From Nonomuraea thailandensis (GTDB lineage: Bacteria > Actinomycetota > Actinomycetes > Streptosporangiales > Streptosporangiaceae): DNA of 64,000 bases. The first letter of the stretch is position 1. Every line of letters begins with the position of its first letter. A program made the translations under genes and the position numbers. Below, piece after piece: positions 7,776-16,444 of this stretch. The stretch is taken from the NCBI RefSeq assembly GCF_024172165.1, contig NZ_JAMZEB010000002.1:6035501-6099500 (forward strand). Reading direction: 5' to 3'. The notes beneath the pieces were generated by a model. It was not told the DNA's origin. It did no database searches and worked only from the letters and a program-made list of their open reading frames with translations.

Positions 7776-8942
7776 TCAGACGGGTGTCACGGTAGTCGGG
7801 AGGCTGACCATGCCCCGCACGTTGCCGTGGGCGGTGCGCCTGATGCCGGCCGGATCGATGTCGTAACCGGGCGCGACGGCCCGCGTCAGCTCCTCCAGCG
7901 CCACCCGGCCCTCCAGCCTGGCCAGGGGGCCGCCCAGACAGTAGTGGCGGCCGGAGCCGAAGCTGATGGCCCGGCCGGTGTCGCGGGCCAGGTCGTAGAC
8001 GTCGGGGCCGGGGAAGACCGTCTCGTCGCGGTTGGCCGAGCCGATCAGGAGCCACATCCTGGCGTCCTTGGGGACACGGACGCCGTACCAGTCGGTCTCG
8101 CGCGTGAGGCGGCGGGCGATGCCGTGGGCGGGCGTGTCGTAGCGCAGCGACTCCTCCACCCACTGCTCGATCGCCCCGCCGAAGGCGGCGGCGCGCTGGG
8201 CGGGGTTGCGCCACGCCCAGTACCACGCGGCGCTGAGCAGGTGCGTGGTGGTCTCCGCGCCGGCGCCGATGAGCAGGAAGAGGAACGCCACGATGTCGTC
8301 GTCGGTCAGCTCGTCGTCGGCGGTGAGCACGGAGACGAGGTCGTCGCGGAGCGCCTTCCTGCGCTCGGCCACGATCGAGCGGTAGTAGTCGCCGAGCCCG
8401 ATGACGCCCTTGAGCCCGTCCTCGGCCATCCTGCCGTCCGGGTCGTACATGAGCAGGGAGCCGAAGTTCCTGCGCACGTGCGCCCGCTCGGACGGCGGCA
8501 CCCCCACCAGCTCCGAGATCACGTCGAGCGGCAGCCTGGCCGCGATCTCGCGGGCGAAGTCGAACGTCCGCCGCTCGACCGCCCGTTCGATGTGCCCGCG
8601 GGCGATCTGCCTGATCATCGGCTCCAGCGCGGCGACCCGGCGCGGGGTGAAGCCGCGGGAGATGGCGGCGCGCATGCGGGTGTGCTCGGGCGGGTCCATG
8701 GCCACGAACGACAGGAACGTGCGCGCGTGCGGCCCCCACGCGCCCGGGTCCAGCATGGGGCCGTGGTCGCTGGACAGCAGCGAGCTGTCGGTGAGCGCGG
8801 CCGAGACGTCGGCGTATCTGGACAGCGCCCAGAAGCCGAGATCGGGATTGTGGTACAGCGGCGCTCGCGCACGCAGCCGCGCGTAGACGGGGTAAGGCTC
8901 GTCGTTCACCGCGGGATCGTACGGGTTGTAGACGACATCCAC
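7776..8942 (-). CDS. cytochrome P450
   Basis: This 388-residue bacterial class I cytochrome P450 has the I-helix oxygen-activation motif AGAETTT (227-233, with Glu before Thr as in many actinomycete P450s), the ExxR pair ESLR (264-267) and the heme loop FGSGRHYCLGG with axial Cys335. It hydroxylates or otherwise oxidises an unknown substrate using ferredoxin supplied from elsewhere; no ferredoxin gene is adjacent. The start is a GTG (8942) giving VDVVYNPYDP; a GTG three codons upstream is also possible. It is divergent from dhaK (54 bp between starts) and upstream of an acyltransferase. Confidence 0.92.
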   Translation of the reverse strand: MDVVYNPYDPAVNDEPYPVYARLRARAPLYHNPDLGFWALSRYADVSAALTDSSLLSSDHGPMLDPGAWGPHARTFLSFVAMDPPEHTRMRAAISRGFTPRRVAALEPMIRQIARGHIERAVERRTFDFAREIAARLPLDVISELVGVPPSERAHVRRNFGSLLMYDPDGRMAEDGLKGVIGLGDYYRSIVAERRKALRDDLVSVLTADDELTDDDIVAFLFLLIGAGAETTTHLLSAAWYWAWRNPAQRAAAFGGAIEQWVEESLRYDTPAHGIARRLTRETDWYGVRVPKDARMWLLIGSANRDETVFPGPDVYDLARDTGRAISFGSGRHYCLGGPLARLEGRVALEELTRAVAPGYDIDPAGIRRTAHGNVRGMVSLPTTVTPV

Positions 8943-8996
8943 CCCGCCCACGCTACGACGCTTGCACGGTCGTGAAAACGGGCAGATGTTTTGACC

Positions 8997-9977
8997 ATGA
9001 AGAAGCTCATCAACTCGGCGGACTCCGTGGTTGAAGACGCGCTGAACGGCATGGCCGCGGCCCACCCGTCGCTGCGCGTCCGCGACCGGGTGGTCTACCG
9101 GGCGCAAGGCCCCCGCCCGGGCAAGGTGGGCCTGGTCTCCGGCGGCGGCTCGGGGCACGAGCCCCTGCACGCCGGGTTCGTCGGTCACGGCATGCTGGAC
9201 GCCGCCTGCCCCGGCGAGGTCTTCACCTCGCCGGTCCCCGACCAGATCATCGACGCCACGAGGGCCGTCGACGGCGGCGCCGGGGTGCTGCACATCGTCA
9301 AGAACTACACCGGCGACGTGCTCAACTTCGAGATGGCCGCCGAGCTGGTCGAGGACGTCGAGGTGGCCAGCGTGCTGGTCGACGACGACGTGGCCGTCCA
9401 GGACTCCCTCTACACGGCCGGCCGCCGCGGCACCGGCGCCACGCTGTTCGTGGAGAAGATGGCCGGGGCGCTGGCCGAGGAGGGCGCGCCGCTGGCCGAG
9501 GTCGCCGCCGTGGCGGCCGAGGTGGACGAGCGCAGCAGGTCGTTCGGCGTCGCGCTGTCCTCCTGCACGGTCCCGGCGGCCGGCAAGCCCACGTTCGACC
9601 TGCCGGAGACGGACGTGGAGCTGGGCATCGGCATCCACGGCGAGCCCGGGCGGGCCCGGGTGGCGATGGTGTCGGCGCGCGAGCTGGCGGGCGTGGCCAT
9701 GGAGGCGATCCACGGCGACCTGCCGCTCCAGGGCGACCTGCTGGTGCTGGTGAACGGCATGGGCGGCACCCCCCTCATGGAGCTGTACGTGGTGTTCGCG
9801 GAGGTCGCGGCGTTCGTCAGGGGCAAGGGGGCGCGGGTGACGCGGTCGCTGGTGGGCAACTACGTGACGAGCCTGGAGATGCAGGGCTTCTCCGTGACCG
9901 TCTGCCGGCTCGACGACAGGCTGACCCGGCTGTGGGACGCGCCGGTCGAGACGCCCGGCCTGCGCTGGGGGCGGTGA
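8997..9977 (+). CDS. dhaK: dihydroxyacetone kinase subunit DhaK
   Basis: This 326-residue substrate-binding subunit of the PTS-dependent dihydroxyacetone kinase holds dihydroxyacetone covalently on a histidine. The expected His is in GIGIHGEPG (His214), and GSGHEP (His54) and YTGDVLN (Asp107) supply the other active-site residues. The length matches the family (about 330). ATG 8997 was chosen over a TTG two codons upstream. Its stop overlaps the dhaL start (TGATG), and dhaM follows, so the three form one operon in the order K-L-M. Confidence 0.95.
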   Translation: MKKLINSADSVVEDALNGMAAAHPSLRVRDRVVYRAQGPRPGKVGLVSGGGSGHEPLHAGFVGHGMLDAACPGEVFTSPVPDQIIDATRAVDGGAGVLHIVKNYTGDVLNFEMAAELVEDVEVASVLVDDDVAVQDSLYTAGRRGTGATLFVEKMAGALAEEGAPLAEVAAVAAEVDERSRSFGVALSSCTVPAAGKPTFDLPETDVELGIGIHGEPGRARVAMVSARELAGVAMEAIHGDLPLQGDLLVLVNGMGGTPLMELYVVFAEVAAFVRGKGARVTRSLVGNYVTSLEMQGFSVTVCRLDDRLTRLWDAPVETPGLRWGR

Positions 9978-10594
9978 TGGAGACCGCGCTGTTCGTGGCC
10001 TGGTTCGAGGAGGCGGCCAGGCTCGTGCGCGCCGACCGCGACCGGCTGACCCGGCTGGACGCGGCGATCGGCGACGCCGACCACGGCACCAACCTCGACC
10101 GCGGCCTCACCGAAGTGCTCAAGGCGCTGGCCGACACGGCCCTCGAGTCCGAGGCGCACGTGCTGACGACGGCGGGCGCGACGCTGATCCGCCGCGTCGG
10201 CGGCGCTTCCGGGCCCCTGTACGGGTCGCTGTTCCGGCAGATGGGCAAGGTGCTGGAGACGCCGGTGACGCTGGCCGGGTTCGCCGCGGCGTTCGAGGAG
10301 GGCGTGGTGGCGGTCGAGCGGCTGGGCAAGGCCGCGCTGGGCGACAAGACCATGGTGGACGCGCTGGCCCCCGCCTCGCGGGCGCTGGCCCTGGCCGTGC
10401 GCGACGGGGTGGGGGTGCGCCAGGCGCTCGACCAGGCGGCGCGCGCGGCCGCGGAGGGCTCCAAGGCGACGATCCCGATGCAGGCGAGGAAGGGGCGGGC
10501 CAGCTACCTCGGCGAGCGCAGCATCGGGCACGAGGACCCTGGCGCGGCGTCGGCGGCGCTGTTCATGACGGCGCTGGCCACCGTGGCCGGATGA
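9977..10594 (+). CDS. dhaL: dihydroxyacetone kinase subunit DhaL
   Basis: This 205-residue ADP-binding subunit that phosphorylates dihydroxyacetone bound to DhaK shows the Mg-ADP aspartate cluster DAAIGDADHGTN (28-39) and a C-terminal RASYLGERSIGHEDPGA, both diagnostic of DhaL. In the PTS-type enzyme the ADP is not exchanged but is rephosphorylated in place by DhaM. The start overlaps the dhaK stop by one base, consistent with equal production of the two subunits. Confidence 0.95.
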   Translation: METALFVAWFEEAARLVRADRDRLTRLDAAIGDADHGTNLDRGLTEVLKALADTALESEAHVLTTAGATLIRRVGGASGPLYGSLFRQMGKVLETPVTLAGFAAAFEEGVVAVERLGKAALGDKTMVDALAPASRALALAVRDGVGVRQALDQAARAAAEGSKATIPMQARKGRASYLGERSIGHEDPGAASAALFMTALATVAG

Positions 10595-10661
10595 CCGTAG
10601 CGGGGCGGGCACGTCCCGGGGCGGGCGGCGGCGGCGCGACGACGGGAGGTGGCGGGGCGGC

Positions 10662-11039
10662 GTGAAGGTGGGTGTGGTGCTGGTCTCGCACAGCGCCGGG
10701 CTGGCGGCCGAGGCGGCGGCGCTGGCGCGCGGGATCGCGGGCGAGGACGCGCCCGTGGCGGCTGCCGGGGGCACGCAGGACGGCGGGCTGGGCACGAGCG
10801 TGGACCTCATCAAGGCGGCCGTGCGCAGCGTCGACAGCGGGCTCGGGGTGGTGATCATCCCGGATCTCGGCAGCTCGGTGCTGACCGCCCGCCTGCTGGA
10901 GGAGGAGGGGCGGGTGGTGGTGGCCGACGTGCCGTTCGTGGAGGGGGCCGTCGCGGCGGCGGTGGCGGCGGGCGTGGGCGCCCCGCTGGCCGAGGTGCTG
11001 GAGGCGGCCGAGGAGGCCCGCGCCTTCCGCAAGCTCTGA
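10662..11039 (+). CDS. dhaM: PTS phosphocarrier subunit DhaM (EIIA domain only)
   Basis: This 125-residue EIIA-Man-like domain passes phosphate from HPr to DhaL-bound ADP. His10 in VVLVSHSAGLA is the expected phospho-acceptor, and GTQDGGLGTSV and IIPDLGSSVLTA are family-typical. It lacks the HPr and EI domains fused in the E. coli protein, so it must use general PTS proteins encoded elsewhere. It starts at GTG 10662, 67 bp after dhaL, after a GGGAGG-rich leader. The last codons and stop are tandemly duplicated downstream (11017-11070). Confidence 0.92.
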   Translation: MKVGVVLVSHSAGLAAEAAALARGIAGEDAPVAAAGGTQDGGLGTSVDLIKAAVRSVDSGLGVVIIPDLGSSVLTARLLEEEGRVVVADVPFVEGAVAAAVAAGVGAPLAEVLEAAEEARAFRKL

Positions 11040-11070
11040 CGCCCCGCGCCTTCCGCAAGCTCTGACGCCC
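11017..11070 (+). repeat. 26-bp tandem duplication across the dhaM stop
   Basis: The unit containing CGCCTTCCGCAAGCTCTGAC occurs twice, at 11021 and 11047 (period 26 bp). The first copy encodes the C-terminus AFRKL and stop of DhaM; the second is an untranslated copy directly behind it. The period is not a multiple of three. Confidence 0.85.
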
Positions 11071-11097
11071 GCGAGCCGCCTGCGCCCGGCGGCTCGC
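11071..11097. terminator. terminator between convergent dhaM and ThDP-enzyme genes
   Basis: A perfect 10-bp stem GCGAGCCGCC / GGCGGCTCGC with a 7-base loop lies directly after the dhaM tail duplication. The right arm is repeated once more at about 11113-11122. It can serve both converging transcripts. Confidence 0.75.
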
Positions 11098-11134
11098 GAG
11101 GCAGGTGCGCTCGGCGGCTCGCGGGCGGGTGCGT

Positions 11135-12811
11135 TCAGTGGCCCTTGAATGCCTCCTCCAGCCACCACGAGCCGCGCTCCCCCGTCACCTTGGCGTGGAC
11201 GAGCAGCGGCCGGTCGCGCGGGCCGTCCAGCCAGCCCGCCACGCCCGCCAGGTCCTCGCGGCGGGTGACGGTCACGGCGGCCAGGCCGTGGCCGCGGGCG
11301 ATGGCGGCCAGGTCGGCCGGCGGGAAGGTGACCGTGCCGAGCGGGTGACCGTGCGGCCCGAAGTGGTGCACCTCGGCCCCGTACGCCTCGTCGTCGTACA
11401 CGACGATCACCATGGGCAGCCCGAGCCTCACCACGGTCTCCAGCTCGGCCAGGCCCATGAGCAGGCCGCCGTCGCCGAGCGCGGCCACCGGGAGGCGGTC
11501 GGGGCGGGCCACGGCGGCGCCGATCGCCGTCGCCAGCCCCAGCCCGACCGACTGGAACGCCTGCGTGAAGCAGAACCCTCCCTCATCCGGGACATCAAGG
11601 AACATCGACGGATATCCCATGAAATTGCCGGAGTCGATGGAGACGATCCGCTCCGCGGGCAGGAGCTCGTCCAGGCCGATCGTGAGCGTCCTCGGGTCGA
11701 TCCTCCCGCCGCCGCTCTCGTCCTCGTACGGCACGGCCCGCCAGCGCCCCTCGGCCCGGATGCGCTCCGCCACCTCGGGCGTCCGGTAGCCGGAGGCCTG
11801 CGTGGCCCGGCCCGTCACGGCCCGGGCGACCCCGGCCACGTCGCCCACCACGCCCAGGTCGGCGGGGACGTGCGTGTTGAGCGCCGCGGCGTCGAGATCC
11901 ACCTTCGCCACCCGGGTGCCGGGTGAGATGAGCGAGCCGTGGCGGGTGGTCCACATGTTCAGGGCGCACCCCCAGGCGACGACCAGGTCGGCCCCGCGGA
12001 TCAGCTCGGCGGTCAGCGGCGTGGCGAACCCGCCGGACACGTCCAGGTCCCACGGGCTGCCGCGGAACAGGCCCCTGGCCACCGCGGACGTCGCCAGCAG
12101 CGCGCCCGTCCGCGCGGCCAGCTCCTCCAGCTCGCGCCGCGCGTGCCTGGCGCCGCGCCCGGCGATGAACACCGGCCGCCGCGCCGCCTCCAGGGCCCCG
12201 GCCAGCGCCGCCACCTCGGCCTCCGCCACCGACCCGGCGGACCCCGCCCCCTCCGGCACCGACCCGGCGAGGGCGCCAGCCGGGCTGAGCAGCCCGGCGA
12301 CGTGCCCGGCCACGTCGCCGGGCCCCTCGTAGGGGGCGGCCTGGACGCCGAGAGGCAGGTTCAGCAGCACCGTGCGCCGCTCCTCCACCGCCACCCGGTA
12401 CGCCCGCACCGCCTGCTCCACGGCGGCCTGCGCCGAGGTGATCCGCAGCGCCACCGCCCCCACCGCGGTCGCCAGGGCGGCCTGGTCGATGTGGAAGTTG
12501 GACTGGGCCTCGGTGGCCTCGCCGGCCAGCACGATCAGCGGCGTCCGGCTCTTGGCCGCCTCCGTCAGGCCCGTCATGGCGTTCGTGAGCCCCGGCCCCT
12601 GGTGCACCGACACCACGCCGGCCCGCCCGCTCATCCGGGCGTAGGCGTCGGCCATGGTGGCGGCGCCGCCCTCGTGGCGGGCGGCGACGAAGCGCGCGCC
12701 GCTCGCCACGAGGGCGTTGGTGACGTGGAAGTTGCCGCTGCCGACCACCCCGAAGACGGCCCCCGCCCCGCACGCGGCCAGGGCCCGGCCGACGGCCTCC
12801 GCGACGATCAA
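11135..12811 (-). CDS. ThDP-dependent enzyme, acetolactate-synthase-like
   Basis: This 558-residue protein has the three-domain architecture of the acetolactate synthase / benzoylformate decarboxylase family. The N-terminal Pyr domain has the activating Glu in RHEGGAATMADAYAR, followed by a central NAD/FAD-like domain. The C-terminal PP domain has GDGGLLMGLAELET and, after the usual spacing, DDEAYG in place of the common NN(G) ligands. The proposed start is a TTG at 12811 that overlaps the TGA of the upstream cyclase gene (TTGA), with GGTGGA at ribosome-binding distance; no ATG or GTG lies nearby in frame. The substrate is unknown; the coupled cyclase suggests a small catabolic pathway. Confidence 0.85.
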   Translation of the reverse strand: MIVAEAVGRALAACGAGAVFGVVGSGNFHVTNALVASGARFVAARHEGGAATMADAYARMSGRAGVVSVHQGPGLTNAMTGLTEAAKSRTPLIVLAGEATEAQSNFHIDQAALATAVGAVALRITSAQAAVEQAVRAYRVAVEERRTVLLNLPLGVQAAPYEGPGDVAGHVAGLLSPAGALAGSVPEGAGSAGSVAEAEVAALAGALEAARRPVFIAGRGARHARRELEELAARTGALLATSAVARGLFRGSPWDLDVSGGFATPLTAELIRGADLVVAWGCALNMWTTRHGSLISPGTRVAKVDLDAAALNTHVPADLGVVGDVAGVARAVTGRATQASGYRTPEVAERIRAEGRWRAVPYEDESGGGRIDPRTLTIGLDELLPAERIVSIDSGNFMGYPSMFLDVPDEGGFCFTQAFQSVGLGLATAIGAAVARPDRLPVAALGDGGLLMGLAELETVVRLGLPMVIVVYDDEAYGAEVHHFGPHGHPLGTVTFPPADLAAIARGHGLAAVTVTRREDLAGVAGWLDGPRDRPLLVHAKVTGERGSWWLEEAFKGH

Positions 12812-13581
12812 CGTTCCACCAGGGCCAGCACGCGCACCGGGCTGCCCGAGCCGCCCACGATGGGCAGCGGCGGCGCGACCACGACGGCGCCCGTCGCCGG
12901 CAGGCGGTCGATGTTGCGGAGCTGGGTGAGGCCGTACTTGCCGGCGCCCAGGAGGAAGGAGTGGCACGGGAAGGCGGGGTCGAAGGAGTGGGCGGCGCCC
13001 GCGTCGGTGCCCACGGTCTCGACGCCGATGCCCAGGATCGGGGTCTCGTCGGCCAGCCACCGCGCGCACTCCACGGAGACGCCGGGCGTGTGCGGCCCGG
13101 TCTCGTCGGCGTTCAGGAAGGCGGCCTGGTCGCCGGAGCGGGTGTCCCAGCCGGTGCGGTAGAGCAGCCAGCCGCCTTCGGGCAGCGGGCCGTTGACCCG
13201 CTCCCACTCCTTGACGTGGTCGATCTGCAGGAGGAAGTCGGGGTCCTTCGACGCCTCGGCCGTGAAGTCGAGCACCACGGCGGGCGCGATCAGGCTGCGC
13301 GCGGGCACCTGGGAGACGTCGTGGCCGTCACGGCCGGTGACCCAGTGGACGGGGGCGTCGAAATGGGTGCCGGTGTGCTCGCCGGTGTGGATGTCGTTCC
13401 AGTACCAGCCCGGGCCGCGGTCGTCGTACCGGCTGATCTCCTCCAGCCGGAACGGGATCGTGTTGCCGAACGGCTCGGGCAACTGGAGGATCGGCGTCTG
13501 CGCCGAGAGGGGCGCGGTCAGGTCGATCACTTCGATGGCGCCGCTGCGCACACTGTCGACAAAGCTCCGCAACACCGACAT
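12808..13581 (-). CDS. cyclase family protein (kynurenine-formamidase-like)
   Basis: This 257-residue metal-dependent hydrolase of the cyclase/KynB superfamily carries the defining HTGTHFDAPVHW motif (about residues 69-80), whose His and Asp residues bind the metal. Proteins of this family hydrolyse formyl-kynurenine, isatin or related amides and lactones; which applies here cannot be read. It is translated just before, and overlaps, a ThDP-dependent enzyme gene, so the two probably act in one pathway. The ATG at 13581 is preceded by AAGGAGGA, an excellent ribosome binding site. Confidence 0.85.
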   Translation of the reverse strand: MSVLRSFVDSVRSGAIEVIDLTAPLSAQTPILQLPEPFGNTIPFRLEEISRYDDRGPGWYWNDIHTGEHTGTHFDAPVHWVTGRDGHDVSQVPARSLIAPAVVLDFTAEASKDPDFLLQIDHVKEWERVNGPLPEGGWLLYRTGWDTRSGDQAAFLNADETGPHTPGVSVECARWLADETPILGIGVETVGTDAGAAHSFDPAFPCHSFLLGAGKYGLTQLRNIDRLPATGAVVVAPPLPIVGGSGSPVRVLALVER

Positions 13582-13698
13582 GTCTTCCTCCTTGGTGGGT
13601 TGAGCGAATCTTCCTACGCTCGCCCTACCAGTGCAAACACCTGGAGCGGCAGGCGGATGCGGGTCCCGTCCAGGCCGCGGGACAGCCGCCGCAGCACG

Positions 13699-14367
13699 TC
13701 AGGCGCGGGTCCACTCCACGCAGCCGCCCGTCTGGAACGCCTTGTCCGTGGCCTGGATCGTGACGGTGGCCGGGCCGTTCGGCATGCCGGTGGCGATCAC
13801 GCCGCCGGTCGGGGTGCGCAGCCTGGCCCAGTAGCACATCGGGAAGCCGGACATGGGGCCGGTCGTGCGGTACGTGCCGGGCTGGATGTCGGTGCCGACG
13901 ACGAGCGTGCGCAGCAGGGAGGACAGGTCCACGGCGGGACCGGTGGCGCCGCCGCCCGGAGTCGACAGACCGGGCTGCGTCTGACCCGGCAGAGGCTGCC
14001 CCGTCTGGCCTGGCTGCGGCTGCCCGGTCTGATCTGGCTGCGGCTGCCCCGTCTGGCCGGGCTGGGGCTGCCCCGTCTGGCCCGGCTGCGTCTGACCGGG
14101 CTGCGTCTGACCCGGCTGGGTCTGTGCCGGGGGCGGCGAGGTGTCGGCGGGGGCCGTCTGCTCCGGCGGGGTGTCCTCGACGGTCACCGTGACCCTGGGC
14201 TCGGGCTCCTCCTCCGCCGTCGTCCCCGCCCCGTACCCGATGAGCACGCCCAGCAGGAAGCCCAGCAGCGCGGCGAGCCCCGCGACGAGCACGATGATCG
14301 GCGGACTGCTCGTCGCACGCGGGTACTCGGGGTACCGGGGATGGTCAGGAGGCGGAGGCCCGTACAT
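13699..14367 (-). CDS. membrane-anchored protein with Q/P/G/T repeats
   Basis: This 222-residue protein has a short proline-rich cytoplasmic start, one TM helix (about 24-48), an acidic linker, and a repeat tract of TQPGQ and TGQPQPGQ units (about 80-135). A C-terminal extracytoplasmic domain with two cysteines follows (GTDIQPGTYRTTGP ... CYWARL ... GGCVEW). The C-terminal part resembles small actinobacterial domains that start with the D/E-IxPGTYR pattern. The function is unknown. ATG 14367 was chosen over a preceding GTG. It is co-oriented with the CBS gene 24 bp upstream. Confidence 0.75.
   Translation of the reverse strand: MYGPPPPDHPRYPEYPRATSSPPIIVLVAGLAALLGFLLGVLIGYGAGTTAEEEPEPRVTVTVEDTPPEQTAPADTSPPPAQTQPGQTQPGQTQPGQTGQPQPGQTGQPQPDQTGQPQPGQTGQPLPGQTQPGLSTPGGGATGPAVDLSSLLRTLVVGTDIQPGTYRTTGPMSGFPMCYWARLRTPTGGVIATGMPNGPATVTIQATDKAFQTGGCVEWTRA
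13975..14115 (-). repeat. in-frame repeats encoding QPGQT / GQPQPGQT
   Basis: The coding strand repeats 15- and 24-base units (CAGCCGGGCCAGAC-type) about ten times, giving the Gln/Pro/Gly/Thr linker of the membrane protein. Such tracts readily vary in copy number by slippage. Confidence 0.75.
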
Positions 14368-14391
14368 CACGGACCAAGCGTGCCATCCCTG

Positions 14392-14820
14392 TCAACGGTG
14401 GAGATAGTCGACGAGCGACGCCTTCTCCGTCTCCAGCTCCTCGATGGCGCTCTTGACCACGTCGCCGATGCTCACGATGCCGATGAGCCGGCCTTCCTCG
14501 ACCACCGGCATGTGCCGGAACCGCTGCGTGGTCATCGTGCGGCGCAGCGAGTCGACGTTCTCGCCGGGGCCGACCGTGGTGACCTCGGTCGTCATGATCG
14601 CCGAGACCGGGGCGTCGAGGATCGAGGCGCCGCGGTCGTGCAGGCGCCGCACGACGTCCCGCTCGGAGACGATCCCCTCGATGACCTCGCCGTCGGTCGA
14701 GACGACCACGGCTCCGATGTTGTGCTCCGCGAGCTTGGCGAGCAACTCCCGCACGGTCGCGTCGGGCGCCACGGTCGTCACGCCACTGCCCTTGCCGCGA
14801 AGGATCGTCCCGATGAGCAT
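14392..14820 (-). CDS. CBS domain protein
   Basis: This 142-residue protein consists of a tandem pair of CBS domains (a Bateman module; about 1-60 and 68-130) and no other domain. The typical SERDVVRRLHDRG and RFRHMPVVEEGRLIGIVSIGDVV segments are present. Such stand-alone modules bind adenine nucleotides and act as regulators or response proteins in actinobacteria. The second ATG (14820) was preferred to the one at 14826 because GAGGTG is then six bases away. Confidence 0.88.
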   Translation of the reverse strand: MLIGTILRGKGSGVTTVAPDATVRELLAKLAEHNIGAVVVSTDGEVIEGIVSERDVVRRLHDRGASILDAPVSAIMTTEVTTVGPGENVDSLRRTMTTQRFRHMPVVEEGRLIGIVSIGDVVKSAIEELETEKASLVDYLHR

Positions 14821-14911
14821 GTGCATCACCTCTGCCCTCAGTCTTCCAAGCCTGCATCCAGGCAAACAAGCCCGTGGGGACGGAGTCAATGGGTCCCGTA
14901 GGCTGCTTGGC

Positions 14912-14927
14912 GTACGAAATTCCGTAC
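14912..14927. promoter_or_regulatory. inverted repeat upstream of aminopeptidase P
   Basis: GTACG and CGTAC are separated by six bases (AAATTC), forming a 16-bp near-palindrome in the divergent gap between the CBS and aminopeptidase genes. It is a possible operator with no regulator nearby to assign it to. Confidence 0.3.
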
Positions 14928-14958
14928 AGAGACCGAAATATCACCCAAGGACTGCCAG

Positions 14959-16362
14959 ATGACCGAGCCGCTCAACACCGGAAGCCACGATCTGCCCGTC
15001 ACCGAGGAGCTGGCCGCGTTCATGCGGACCGGCTGGGGGAGGCGAGGCGCGGCCGAGGTGAGCGCGCGGCCGATCGCCCCCTGGGCGGCCAAGCGGCGGG
15101 CCGCGCTGGCGCAGCGGTTCCCGGGCGAGCGGCTGGTGATCCCGGCGGGCACGCTGAAGGTGCGCAGCAACGACAGCGACTACCGGTTCAGGCCGCACAG
15201 CGCGTACTCGTACCTGACGGGGGCGAGCGAGTCGGACGACGTGCTGGTGATCGAGCCGTCCGGCGAGGCCGTCCTGTACGTCAGGCCGCGCGCCGCGCGC
15301 GAGGAGGGCCAGGAGTTCTACCGCGACCGCCGCTACGGCGAGTTCTGGGCCGGCCCGCGCCCCGACCTGGCGGAGGCGGCCGAGCTGTACCAGCTCGACT
15401 GCGCCCACATCAGGGAGCTGGACCTCACGGGCCCGGCCAGGGTGCTGCGCGGGGTGGACGCCACGGTGGACGCCACGGTGGACGCCCGCGTCCCGCGGGG
15501 CGACGGTGACGCGGAGCTGGAGTCGTTCCTGTCGGAGATGCGGCTGGTCAAGGACGAGTGGGAGCTGGGCGAGCTGCAGGGCGCCGTGGACGCCACCGCG
15601 CGCGGCTTCGAGGACGTCGTGCGCGCGCTGCCCCAGGCCCTCGCCCACCCGAGGGGCGAGCGGTACCTGGAGGGCGTGTTCGGGCTGCGCTCGCGCCTGG
15701 AGGGCAACGCCGTCGGCTACGACAGCATCGTGGCCGCCGGCGCGCACGCCTGCGTGCTGCACTGGATCCGCAACGACGGCGCGCTGGACGCCGGCGACCT
15801 GCTGCTGATGGACGCGGGCGTCGAGGCCGACACCCTCTACACCGCCGACGTCACCCGCACCTTCCCGATGTCCGGCCGCTTCAGCGCCGTGCAGCGGCAG
15901 GCGTACGAGCTGGTGTACCAGGCGCAGACGGCCGCCATCGCCGCCCTGCGGCCCGGCGCCCGCTTCCGCGACTTCCACCTCGCGGCCATGCGCGTCATCT
16001 GCGACGGGCTGCGCGACTGGGGCCTGTTCAAGCAGTCCACGGACGAGCTGATGGAGACGGGCCTGTACCGCCGCTACACGCTGTGCAGCAGCGGCCACAT
16101 GCTCGGCCTGGACGTGCACGACTGCGCCAGGTCCCGCTCCGAGGTCTACCTGGACGGCGTCCTGGAGGAGGGCCACGTGCTGACCGTCGAGCCGGGCCTG
16201 TACCTCCAGCCGGACGACCTGACGCTGCCGGAGGAGCTGCGCGGGATCGGCATCCGGATCGAGGACGACCTGGTCATCACCGCGGGCGGCGCCACCCTGA
16301 TGTCGTCGGCGCTGCCCCGCCACCCGGACGAGATCGAGTCGTGGATGGGCGCCCTGCTGTAA
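14959..16362 (+). CDS. Xaa-Pro aminopeptidase (aminopeptidase P family)
   Basis: This 467-residue M24 metallopeptidase releases N-terminal residues next to proline. The N-terminal AMP_N domain (residues 1-150) is followed by the pita-bread catalytic domain with its dinuclear metal ligands: Asp in LLMDAGVE, Asp in YTADVTRTFP, His in SSGHMLGLDVHD, Glu in LTVEPGLYL and Glu in GIRIEDD. The length is typical for bacterial PepP. It is cytosolic with no signal sequence. Transcription probably ends at the CCGGCT / AGCCGG hairpin around 16384-16406. Confidence 0.93.
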   Translation: MTEPLNTGSHDLPVTEELAAFMRTGWGRRGAAEVSARPIAPWAAKRRAALAQRFPGERLVIPAGTLKVRSNDSDYRFRPHSAYSYLTGASESDDVLVIEPSGEAVLYVRPRAAREEGQEFYRDRRYGEFWAGPRPDLAEAAELYQLDCAHIRELDLTGPARVLRGVDATVDATVDARVPRGDGDAELESFLSEMRLVKDEWELGELQGAVDATARGFEDVVRALPQALAHPRGERYLEGVFGLRSRLEGNAVGYDSIVAAGAHACVLHWIRNDGALDAGDLLLMDAGVEADTLYTADVTRTFPMSGRFSAVQRQAYELVYQAQTAAIAALRPGARFRDFHLAAMRVICDGLRDWGLFKQSTDELMETGLYRRYTLCSSGHMLGLDVHDCARSRSEVYLDGVLEEGHVLTVEPGLYLQPDDLTLPEELRGIGIRIEDDLVITAGGATLMSSALPRHPDEIESWMGALL

Positions 16363-16383
16363 CGGAACGGCCACTATTCGTAC

Positions 16384-16406
16384 CCGGCTGACAAGGGACG
16401 AGCCGG
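16384..16406 (+). terminator. possible terminator after aminopeptidase P
   Basis: Arms CCGGCT and AGCCGG form a 6-bp stem with an 11-base loop 21 bases after the stop codon. It is weaker than the other terminators in the window. Confidence 0.4.
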
Positions 16407-16444
16407 CCCTCATACCTTTCGCGCAAATTCCCGCCAAGCCATGG

